From Coxiellaceae bacterium (GTDB lineage: Bacteria; Pseudomonadota; Gammaproteobacteria; Coxiellales; Coxiellaceae), in NCBI GenBank assembly GCA_030680235.1, contig JAUXWQ010000028.1:1-64000 (forward strand): DNA of 64,000 bases, given 5' to 3'. The notes below the pieces were generated by a model. The model saw only the letters and a program-made list of their open reading frames with translations. It had not been told where the DNA came from and searched no databases. Shown here in pieces: positions 37,901 through 45,595 of this stretch (positions are counted from its first letter, which is position 1; every line of letters starts with the position of its first letter). The translations under genes and the position numbers were made by a program.

Positions 37901-39381
37901 TCTGAACAGCCCTTAGCAATCAACTCCAAAGCTTTTCCATCCAGCTTTCCATTACTTAAGCAAGGGAATTGTCGTGTAATATACAACGCACTCGGTTTTT
38001 GTGCTGGTGGAAATAAAGATAATATTTCCAATCGAAAAAAATCATCATGGTTTTTTTCTATTTCAATACAGACAATTAATGCATCATCACTTAAAAATAA
38101 ATATGACCTATTTACAAAATCAATATCATTTATTTTTTTAATATATGTTTGACAACAAAGCTTCACACCTTTAAATTTAATAACACTATCTTTTCTACCT
38201 TTAAAATAAAAATAGCCATCTTCATCCATTATTGCTCTATCACCTGTCATAAGTGTTTTTTTATGTGATTCTGAAAATTTAATTTTTAAGTTTGTTTCTT
38301 CATTGTTTTTCCAGTACCCAATCATCACTGAAGGCCCAGATACTACTAAATTACCTTCATTATTTTTTGTAAGCTTATTGCCTTCATCATCCTCAATCCA
38401 CATTTCTAAATTTGGCATTGGAATACCAATAGAATCCATTTTTTCAGCCAGCATACTTGGCGGGACATAACTGCATCGCTTGCATTCTGTTAAACCATAC
38501 ATTGAAAATAGCTGAGCTTTTGGAAACAAGTGTTTTATTTTTTCAATATGTGCGCTTGTTAAATTCTCACCTGTATTAGTAATCATTCTTACCGAATGAT
38601 AATCTTTTTTATTATGCTTACTAAAAACATGCAAAAGCTGCACAAGATAAGGGATGCAAGGAATCACCGTCACTTTTTTATGAATTATTTTATGTGAAAT
38701 TTTATTAATAAATAACGAATTTTCTTCTAAAATTAGTGTTGCACCAAAGGAAAGCGGCAAAAATAATTGATAGAGGCCATAATCAAAATGCAAGGGTAAA
38801 ACAGAAAGTATAATATCTGAACCATTAATTCCTAGATAAGTACGAATTGCATATAGCGCAGAAAGTACATTTCGATGAGATAGCATAACGCCTTTTGGAA
38901 GTCCCGTGCTTCCTGAAGTATGCATAATCATCACCAAATCTTGTTCTGTACTCTTGAAAATCATTTCAAAAGAATTTTTACCAATTAAAATATCATCTAG
39001 ACAAATAATATTTTTTTTGTGAAAAATATCCTTTTTAAGAGGATCATTTTTTTTTACAATAGCTATTTTTGGTTGCAATGACTGAATCAATTTTTCAAGT
39101 ATTTCTATGGGCAAGTTTTCATCCAATACACAAGGAACAGCATCACAAAAAATTGCGGAGAAAAAAGAAACCACAGTTAAATAACTGTTACCAGATTGGA
39201 TTAAAACGCGATCACCTCTACTTAAGTAACACTCAACTAAATATGCGGAAAATTTTAGCACCTCGTTAAAAAATGCTTCATAAGTAATATTTACATTATC
39301 TATAATTAAAGCTATTTTTTTAGGGTGTAATTTTGCAGTATTAATCAACTCATGCTGCAAAAGAAATGGATAGTTTTCCAT
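37897..39381 (-). CDS. AMP-forming acyl/aminoacyl ligase, exosortase-A-cluster type
   Basis: 494 residues. The P-loop MIMHTSGSTGLPKGVMLSHRN is near 152-170, with PLHFDYGLYQL, SMYGLTECKRCSYVPP and a C-terminal FPCLSNGKLDGKAL with the catalytic Lys. The GLTECKR(C/V)SYVPP region is characteristic, to my memory, of the ligases found in exosortase-A-associated clusters (TIGR03098) and of related prolyl-AMP ligases. It would load an acid on the ACP of this cluster. AGAGG lies before the ATG, supporting this start even though it overlaps the dehydrogenase gene by 32 nt. Confidence 0.87.
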   Translation of the reverse strand: MENYPFLLQHELINTAKLHPKKIALIIDNVNITYEAFFNEVLKFSAYLVECYLSRGDRVLIQSGNSYLTVVSFFSAIFCDAVPCVLDENLPIEILEKLIQSLQPKIAIVKKNDPLKKDIFHKKNIICLDDILIGKNSFEMIFKSTEQDLVMIMHTSGSTGLPKGVMLSHRNVLSALYAIRTYLGINGSDIILSVLPLHFDYGLYQLFLPLSFGATLILEENSLFINKISHKIIHKKVTVIPCIPYLVQLLHVFSKHNKKDYHSVRMITNTGENLTSAHIEKIKHLFPKAQLFSMYGLTECKRCSYVPPSMLAEKMDSIGIPMPNLEMWIEDDEGNKLTKNNEGNLVVSGPSVMIGYWKNNEETNLKIKFSESHKKTLMTGDRAIMDEDGYFYFKGRKDSVIKFKGVKLCCQTYIKKINDIDFVNRSYLFLSDDALIVCIEIEKNHDDFFRLEILSLFPPAQKPSALYITRQFPCLSNGKLDGKALELIAKGCSE

Positions 39382-40483
39382 TCATCACCTCTTTTAATCT
39401 TTTTTTTAGGTGGATTTTTTGAATCATTGTAGTACCTTCCATAAACTCCCAACAAAATACATCACGATATGCTTTGACAATCCAAGGATTTTCAATCAAT
39501 TGATTAATGTCACAAAGATCATAGCAAGCTGAAATGACGGTTTCAGCTGTACGCGTCGCCATTACTTTAGAGGCCGACACGTGATAAAAATCCAAAGGTG
39601 ATTTATCAACAGAGTCTGCCGCAAAATGCAAATAACGCCGAGCTGCCGTTAATTGATGGTGCAACTCATCAAAAAAAGAGCCTCTTGAAAAAAAATCGCT
39701 TTTTCTTAACTGCAACACCAAGTCGTATACCGCTTGTGCCTGACCAATTGCAAGTGCGCCAACACCTGTTCTCAGCTGATTAAAAACTTTCAAAATACTA
39801 AGCAATCCATTTTGACAAACTGATTTATGACCCCCTAAAATCAACGACTCCGGAACTTCTAAATTTGAAAACCTCATATAAGAAATTTGAGCACCTTTCA
39901 AACTTGCCATTGGCAACACCTGTTTTTCAATGCACTGACTTTTAAGAAGCGCTGGTTTCAGCCAAATTGCACGAATACCAACAGGTCCATCATTGATACG
40001 CGCCAAAACAATTCCTGTTTCAGCGACCGCACCATTTCCAAAAAAACACTTCTCACCTGTTAAAAAATAGGATTTATCTTTTTTTATCAATTGTGTATCT
40101 ATATTGTTTGCATCAGACCCTTTTTTAGGCTCAGTCAATCCAAAAAATGTTCTCATTTTTTTTGATTGAATCTCTGAATAAAATTCATCAATCTGATTTT
40201 GACTTCCTAGTTCTCGTAGCATTAAACCGGATAATGAAGGACCTGGCGATGCCAGCAAAACACCTAGATCACCATATGAAAATGCTTCTAAATAACAGGT
40301 TCTTTCAAGCGCTGTACTGTTTTTATCAGAAACAAGGAAATCAATAGCAGGCAAATTAAAATAATTTTTTATTTTTGAAGGATCTTGATCAATAATAAGG
40401 GCTATTTCACGAAAATTACGCGCATAAGCATATAATTTCTCACCATAGCGATCTACAGGAGCTAAATAACTGCTTTTTTTCAT
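39350..40483 (-). CDS. Acyl-CoA / acyl-ACP dehydrogenase
   Basis: 377 residues with the acyl-CoA dehydrogenase layout: FFGLTEPKKGSDANN (FAD/substrate loop), GEKCFFGNGAVAE, and a C-terminal FMEGTTMIQKIHL with Glu349 at the catalytic-base position used by medium-chain enzymes. In carrier-protein pathways such enzymes oxidise a tethered acyl group, for example prolyl-PCP to pyrrolyl-PCP. It starts on a TAATG overlap with the preceding helical protein, and TTGGAG provides the ribosome binding site. It is quite diverged from the catabolic enzyme at 9713. Confidence 0.88.
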   Translation of the reverse strand: MKKSSYLAPVDRYGEKLYAYARNFREIALIIDQDPSKIKNYFNLPAIDFLVSDKNSTALERTCYLEAFSYGDLGVLLASPGPSLSGLMLRELGSQNQIDEFYSEIQSKKMRTFFGLTEPKKGSDANNIDTQLIKKDKSYFLTGEKCFFGNGAVAETGIVLARINDGPVGIRAIWLKPALLKSQCIEKQVLPMASLKGAQISYMRFSNLEVPESLILGGHKSVCQNGLLSILKVFNQLRTGVGALAIGQAQAVYDLVLQLRKSDFFSRGSFFDELHHQLTAARRYLHFAADSVDKSPLDFYHVSASKVMATRTAETVISACYDLCDINQLIENPWIVKAYRDVFCWEFMEGTTMIQKIHLKKRLKEVMNGKLSISFAA

Positions 40484-40971
40484 TACAACTCCAAATATTT
40501 TATAAGAAATTTAAGGCTTGTCATTAACTCTATTGCATTATTTTTTAAAATAGCCCTTGCACCACCTAACTGCCCCAGTTGCTTCAAAATGAAAACACAT
40601 TGCTCCATCACCTGTATTTTATTTTCATAAAATATGATCTTATCGAGCATTAAAATAATCTCTAAAAAAATATCTTCAATTACTGCTAATTCTGCTATTG
40701 CAAAACCATTATATTTCCTAGAAGACAAATGTTCATAGGTGTAAAATAATATTGTTAAAATGGCATCCACAAGAACGGGAATAAATTTACTTAAAAAAAG
40801 CGTTCTTTTTTCTCTTAGAAAAGAAAATCTCACAGCCTCTTTAAAAAAAATAGGGTCATCAAAACACTCCATATTTCCAGAGTATGAAAAATTCTTTAGT
40901 GCCAACTTCAAAAGATCACTTAATAGAATTGGCTTATAGTGAGCCGAGTCGAATTTTATTGTTATATCCAC
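40483..40971 (-). CDS. Helical protein resembling an acyl-CoA-dehydrogenase C-terminal half
   Basis: 162 residues, all-helical, no signal peptide. By eye its last 110 residues line up with the C-terminal helical bundle of the adjacent dehydrogenase, including FILKQLGQLGGARAILKNN near the position where family members have Q-x-x-GG. It lacks the N-terminal FAD and substrate loops. It could pair with the full-length enzyme as a non-catalytic subunit. The gap to the upstream gene is 3 bp and the downstream start overlaps its stop. Confidence 0.6.
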   Translation of the reverse strand: MDITIKFDSAHYKPILLSDLLKLALKNFSYSGNMECFDDPIFFKEAVRFSFLREKRTLFLSKFIPVLVDAILTILFYTYEHLSSRKYNGFAIAELAVIEDIFLEIILMLDKIIFYENKIQVMEQCVFILKQLGQLGGARAILKNNAIELMTSLKFLIKYLEL

Positions 40972-40974
40972 TTT

Positions 40975-41724
40975 CTACCCTTTCCTTAAAAGGACAACAG
41001 CATATCTTTGCAATGACATTTCTTGATCAACAATTAAAAGATATTTTCTATCCTTATTTTTTTCATCAATGACAGAAAGTGCTTTATATAAAAAAGCAGA
41101 GTCAAAGCAAAACCCAAAATTCTTATGACTAACAATAAAGACATCTTCCAGCGAAATTTCAAAATTTTTCAACATTAGATTTACAAAATTTTTTAGGCTA
41201 TTTTTATTTTTCGTGTAAAAAAAATTACAGTAATCTATATAAAAATTTTTACTAGAAGTTCTATTTTTTCTTATTTCTAAAAACCCAATATAAGGAAAGT
41301 TTTTAAAAATTGAATCCATTTCAATAGAGACAATAAGCACATTTTTATTTAATGATTTCGCTAGACTAATCGCCTGATAAACACAAAGCGAACCACAATC
41401 CCTAATATCTAGCAAATTACTTTTTAAACAGTACTTATTTTTTAGATACAATTCTTGTGAAACATGCCCCCCATCCCAGTTATAACCATGCCTTGGAAAT
41501 AAAACCCAGGCAATATCAGACAGAAAATTTTTATTTTTTACAACATCAAAAAGCAATCCCGATAAAAACTCATAAGAATAAATTTTTTTCTTATTATTCA
41601 CTGAAAAATCAATATGGTATCTAAGATGCAAATCTTTATAATACTGAACTCTTCCGACATCCATATTAATAAACCCATCATCCACATTTTCTAAGTCATT
41701 AAAATAAAAACTTTCAATGTACAT
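40975..41724 (-). CDS. Short thiolase-fold protein without catalytic cysteine
   Basis: 249 residues. Segments align by eye with the two KAS III proteins of the cluster: LLDIRDCGSLCVYQAISLAKS with their active-site region, ISLEDVFIVSHKN with their LPHNVN region, and a final YLLIVDQEMSLQRYAVVLLR strand pair. The column of the catalytic Cys holds Ser112, with Cys110 and Cys114 nearby; one His (SHKN) remains; and the third catalytic residue region is deleted. It may be an inactive partner like the chain-length factor of type II PKS. It overlaps the ACP gene by 11 nt. Confidence 0.65.
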   Translation of the reverse strand: MYIESFYFNDLENVDDGFINMDVGRVQYYKDLHLRYHIDFSVNNKKKIYSYEFLSGLLFDVVKNKNFLSDIAWVLFPRHGYNWDGGHVSQELYLKNKYCLKSNLLDIRDCGSLCVYQAISLAKSLNKNVLIVSIEMDSIFKNFPYIGFLEIRKNRTSSKNFYIDYCNFFYTKNKNSLKNFVNLMLKNFEISLEDVFIVSHKNFGFCFDSAFLYKALSVIDEKNKDRKYLLIVDQEMSLQRYAVVLLRKG

Positions 41725-41983
41725 ACTCAGCCTTTGAAAGCATTTGTAAATTCACATAATTCACCACAGATGAAACCGTTTCTAAATCACTCATCTGCAA
41801 TGTTTCAGGGTCAACCAAAAAACCCGGGATATTTTCTTCTAGTTTCATTAAAAACATCAATGAACTCATTGAATCCAATTGAAGATCATTGCGCAAACGA
41901 TGATGCATCAAAATTTTTGAAGTGTCCAAAAAATTTAATGACGCTGCTAATGCATTTTTTACTGATATTTCTGTATCTAACAT
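41714..41983 (-). CDS. Acyl carrier protein
   Basis: 89 residues with the carrier-protein signature LQLDSMSSLMFLMKLEE; Ser38 in DSM is the phosphopantetheine attachment site. It lies between the PLP decarboxylase (12 bp upstream) and the short thiolase-fold protein (overlap 11 nt). As the only carrier protein in the cluster, it is the natural anchor for the amino acid or acyl group handled by the two ligases, the decarboxylase, the dehydrogenase and the KAS-type enzymes. Confidence 0.9.
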   Translation of the reverse strand: MLDTEISVKNALAASLNFLDTSKILMHHRLRNDLQLDSMSSLMFLMKLEENIPGFLVDPETLQMSDLETVSSVVNYVNLQMLSKAEYVH

Positions 41984-41995
41984 ATTAATTTCCTT

Positions 41996-43255
41996 TTAAT
42001 GTAGTTGTGTTGCCAATAAATCTGATAACTCTTCTTTACGTCTAATAAGCTTTAATACCGAATCATCCAACATGACCTCAGCTGGGCTACCATGACTTAA
42101 AAATCTTCCAGGGGATGCGGTTAAACCATACGCACCTGTTTTTTCAAGAATAATCAAATCATCTAAAAACACCGGTGGTAAAATAACATTTCTTAACAAA
42201 ATATCACCCGGCGTACAAAGCGGGCCCGAAATTTGGAATTCATCTAGCATTTCTTTATGAGCTCTTTTTTTTAAAGAAATATGTCGCATAGGGAAATTTC
42301 GATGGACAAAGGATCCAACACCGGTTGCAGCCAAGTGGCAATGCATTCCGCCATCCAAAATAACATAATTTTTTTCATGGCTTTTTTTAATAGATTGAAC
42401 AGAGGAAATAAAATACCCAGACTCTGAAACCAAATAACGACCTAACTCCATAATAAATCGCATTTTTGGATTTTCTTTTTTATACTCAGCAATCAATGCA
42501 TTAATTTCTTTTATGAGTGATTTTATTGGAAGTGTATTTTCACCTTCAAAATAGGGAATACCAAATCCACCGCCAAAATCAATCACGCTAAAATTTATTT
42601 TAGACAAATAGGACAATTCTTTTGAACTTTCAAAAATATTTTTGATGTTTTTAACAATTGAATAAAAATGTAAAACGCGACTTGCATTATAAATTTGTAT
42701 GCCATCAACACAGACAAAACTACACGCCGCTATCCTATCTATATTCTTTAAAAAATTTGAAAAATCTATTCCAAACTGTGTTGCAACACCACTCATTTTA
42801 ATAGGTGCACCAGGAACAATAAAATCTGGATTGATTCGAATCAATATCTTTACAATTTTATTTTTACTTTCTGCAATATAATTAATAGCCTCTATTTCTT
42901 CTATTGATTCACAAATAACATAGCGAATGTCTTCTTCAATTGCCAACACCAATTCATTTTTTTTCTTTCCCGGCCCTACAAAAATAATGTTTTTTGGCAA
43001 GAATCCTGCAGCAATTGCCATTAACAACTCATTTGCACAAGAAACCTCACAGCAAGCACCATAGCTTTGAAACTGCTTACAAATTTCAATAGAAGGATTA
43101 GCTTTCATTGAATAAAAAATATCACATTCTTTTGAGAGTAGTTCTCTTAATTCAGAATATTTATTTTGAATGCATGCTAAATCATAAAGATATACTGGTG
43201 TTCCGAAACGTTTCGCCACTTCTAATAAAATATCATTTGATACTACATCACTCAT
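41996..43255 (-). CDS. Type III PLP-dependent decarboxylase (LysA/BtrK-like)
   Basis: 419 residues, alanine-racemase-fold decarboxylase. The PLP Lys51 is in FYSMKANPS, the phosphate-binding glycines in VIDFGGGFGIPYF, and the active-site Cys region GPLCTPGD. The stretch TGAYGLTASPGRFLSH resembles the decarboxylases of exosortase-A clusters (TIGR03099) and BtrK, which decarboxylates glutamate while it is bound to a carrier protein. The next gene is an ACP, so a carrier-bound amino acid substrate is likely. AAAGAG precedes the ATG. A role as the lysine-pathway LysA is less likely given this context. Confidence 0.87.
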   Translation of the reverse strand: MSDVVSNDILLEVAKRFGTPVYLYDLACIQNKYSELRELLSKECDIFYSMKANPSIEICKQFQSYGACCEVSCANELLMAIAAGFLPKNIIFVGPGKKKNELVLAIEEDIRYVICESIEEIEAINYIAESKNKIVKILIRINPDFIVPGAPIKMSGVATQFGIDFSNFLKNIDRIAACSFVCVDGIQIYNASRVLHFYSIVKNIKNIFESSKELSYLSKINFSVIDFGGGFGIPYFEGENTLPIKSLIKEINALIAEYKKENPKMRFIMELGRYLVSESGYFISSVQSIKKSHEKNYVILDGGMHCHLAATGVGSFVHRNFPMRHISLKKRAHKEMLDEFQISGPLCTPGDILLRNVILPPVFLDDLIILEKTGAYGLTASPGRFLSHGSPAEVMLDDSVLKLIRRKEELSDLLATQLH

Positions 43256-43265
43256 AACATACTCT

Positions 43266-43682
43266 TTAAATGTGTGTAATTGTTCCGTTAACTACTTTTC
43301 CATTTATTTTTGACGACTGGTCAATCTCGACAGACCCTGGTTTTGAGCCTTCAAAAATAACATCATGATCAACCACAGAGCTTTGTTTCAACGTTATTTT
43401 TTCATGCGAGCCATTATCTTCAGAGATGATCTTATTGAACTCAGTTTTTGCAGCGTTAATAGGGCCGCTTATGTCAGCAATACCTGTAATAACAGATTGC
43501 GATACATTCAAAGGACCACGAACAACAATGTCATTAATACTGACCTGCTGACAAAATGTTGGACCATCGTAAGTGTGCGTACCAGGCTCATAAAAACCAA
43601 TCACAGCACAGAGATCTTCTGCTTGCGCAATATTGCCTGCAAGAATACCAAGCAATACAATATTTAAAATAGTTTTTTTCAT
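43266..43682 (-). CDS. Secreted polymer-forming (bactofilin-like) protein
   Basis: 138 residues with a signal peptide cleaved near AQA (residue 21). The mature part shows short beta-rich repeats (VVRGPLNVSQSVITGIADISGPINAAKTEF; SSVVDHDVIFEGSKPGSVEIDQSSKINGKVVNG) that suggest a right-handed beta-solenoid, as in bactofilin-like proteins. Two Cys (24, 43) could form a disulfide. It is 10 bp upstream of the decarboxylase and may be the first gene of the cluster transcript. Its ribosome binding site lies in a perfect 10-bp hairpin. Confidence 0.7.
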   Translation of the reverse strand: MKKTILNIVLLGILAGNIAQAEDLCAVIGFYEPGTHTYDGPTFCQQVSINDIVVRGPLNVSQSVITGIADISGPINAAKTEFNKIISEDNGSHEKITLKQSSVVDHDVIFEGSKPGSVEIDQSSKINGKVVNGTITHI

Positions 43683-43683
43683 A

Positions 43684-43731
43684 AAAACCTCGTCGTGAAT
43701 TAAATTAACGAGAGAATCATAACGAGGTTTT
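43684..43731 (-). promoter_or_regulatory. Hairpin sequestering the ribosome binding site of the 43266-43682 gene
   Basis: On the minus strand AAAACCTCGT (43731-43722) pairs perfectly with ACGAGGTTTT (43693-43684). The second arm contains the only Shine-Dalgarno-like GAGG, two bases before the ATG spacer. The structure would hide the start signal or, because T bases follow the stem, end transcription before the cluster. Read on the plus strand it also resembles a terminator. Confidence 0.5.
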
Positions 43732-43833
43732 TTTTAAATTTATATGCGGGTTTTTGATTTTTTTAAAAAAAGTTTGACGTAATATAAAAAATAGCGGCAT
43801 GTAATGCGAGGATAATCACTTGTCCTCGATTCT

Positions 43834-45591
43834 TCATTTTCCACGAAAGAATATTTTATCAAGCTCGGAAATTGAAAATAATTTCCAAGTGGGTCTGCCA
43901 TGATTACAGCATCCGCTATTTTCAGTACTTTCCATTTGGCGCAAGATCGCATTCATTTCAGGAATCGTTAACCGATGTGGCGCACGCAATGCCGCATGAC
44001 ACGCAACCGTTGCAAGCACAGAATCCATTTCTGCTGCTATTCTCGTGCTTTTTTCTTTTTCAACTAAATCTGACAAAACATCCGATAATAAAACCTGAGG
44101 GTTTTTATTTTTAATTAACGCGGGCATTTCCCGAATGATCAACTGATTTTTACCAATAGCATCCACAGAAAAACCAATATCACTGAATAAGTGTACATGA
44201 TTTTCATAGGCCTGCATTTCCTGCAAGGATAATTCAACCACAATGGGCACCAACAAAGCTTGCTTTGCGGAATAAATATCCCCACGATGTGATTTTAATT
44301 GTTCATACAAAATGCGTTCATGTGCTGCATGCATGTCTACAATAATCATGCCCATTTTATTTTGCGCAACAATATAAATTTCTTGCACTTGACCAATCGC
44401 AAAACCCATTGGATAGTCTGGATTTTCTTGCGCTTCTTCACCTAAGGGTAATGTCGATTGCTCATGCAACGCTTGATATGTTTTCATTTGCGCAGCACTA
44501 ATAGTTGGCGTTGAGCTTGCATAATGTATAGGCTCGCAATGCGCATGAGCAACTGTTTCAGGAGGTGCAACAACGTTATCAACACTTGGCCGAATCGCAT
44601 TCAGTGCCTCATGAACACCACGACGTATAAAAGAAAACACCAACTGTTGATCACGAAAACGCACTTCTTGCTTTGTTGGATGCACGTTAACATCGATATG
44701 TTCAGGATCCATTTCAAAATATAATAAATACGCGGAATGTCTTCCGTGAAACAACACATCACGATACGCTTCTCGAATAGCTTGTGTCACAATTTTATCT
44801 TTTACAAAACGCCCATTGATATACATCATCTGCAGATCTGCTTGTGCGCGCGAGTAACGTGGCTCTGCAATCCAACCCGACAAATACATACCATTATAGG
44901 CGTAATCCATCGCAAATGCATGCGCCATAAATTCACTGCCAAAAACAGCGCCTACACGCTTTTCTTTTTGCGCAAGCGTCTCAGCGCTTTTTAATGAAAA
45001 AATTTCACGGTCATTATGTTTTAATGAAAACGATACATCCGGTCGACTCAAGGCCAATCGATGCAACATGGTCTCAATATATTGAAACTCAGTACGCTCA
45101 GCACGCAAGAATTTTTTTCTTGCTGGTGTCTGATAAAATAAATCGGCAACTTCAATGGTTGTTCCTTTAGGGTGTGAAGCAATAGAGGGTGGTGATACCG
45201 TACCATCTAAATTATTTTTAATAAAAAAACCAAACTCGCCAGAGACTGTTTTAGAGCTCATTTTTAAGCGTGAAACTGAAGCTATACTTGCCAACGCTTC
45301 GCCACGAAATCCTAGGCTAGCCACGCAATTTAAATCATCATAGGTTTTAATTTTGCTGGTTGCATGTCGCAACAAAGCCAGCGTTAAATCGCTTTCATAA
45401 ATACCATCGCCATTGTCTTTCACGCGAATTAAACGATGCCCACCTTGCTCAATATCGACAGCAATAACGGTTGCATTTGCATCCAAACTATTTTCAATTA
45501 ACTCTTTCACAACAGAAGCAGGTCTTTCAATCACTTCCCCTGCTGCAATTTGATTTGATAAAACAGGATCTAATAACTGAATTCGTGACAT
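43834..45591 (-). CDS. mutL: DNA mismatch repair protein MutL
   Basis: 585 residues. The N-terminal GHKL ATPase has ELIENSLDAN, DNGDGI and SLGFRGEALASI, and the transducer domain has YINGRFVKD and DVNVHPTKQEVRF. The C-terminal dimerisation domain contains DMHAAHERILYE, which fits the endonuclease metal motif DQHA-x2-E-x4-E apart from Met in place of Gln, so it may nick DNA itself. It is 4 bp after amiC. The usual downstream neighbours miaA and hfq are absent, replaced by the AT-rich cluster. Confidence 0.97.
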   Translation of the reverse strand: MSRIQLLDPVLSNQIAAGEVIERPASVVKELIENSLDANATVIAVDIEQGGHRLIRVKDNGDGIYESDLTLALLRHATSKIKTYDDLNCVASLGFRGEALASIASVSRLKMSSKTVSGEFGFFIKNNLDGTVSPPSIASHPKGTTIEVADLFYQTPARKKFLRAERTEFQYIETMLHRLALSRPDVSFSLKHNDREIFSLKSAETLAQKEKRVGAVFGSEFMAHAFAMDYAYNGMYLSGWIAEPRYSRAQADLQMMYINGRFVKDKIVTQAIREAYRDVLFHGRHSAYLLYFEMDPEHIDVNVHPTKQEVRFRDQQLVFSFIRRGVHEALNAIRPSVDNVVAPPETVAHAHCEPIHYASSTPTISAAQMKTYQALHEQSTLPLGEEAQENPDYPMGFAIGQVQEIYIVAQNKMGMIIVDMHAAHERILYEQLKSHRGDIYSAKQALLVPIVVELSLQEMQAYENHVHLFSDIGFSVDAIGKNQLIIREMPALIKNKNPQVLLSDVLSDLVEKEKSTRIAAEMDSVLATVACHAALRAPHRLTIPEMNAILRQMESTENSGCCNHGRPTWKLFSISELDKIFFRGK

Positions 45592-45595
45592 TAAC

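Noticed and set aside
32944-43682. Exosortase/PEP-CTERM locus or prophage
   Set aside because: Some enzymes resemble exosortase-associated ones, but no exosortase, PEP-CTERM protein, phage structural gene or integrase is present.
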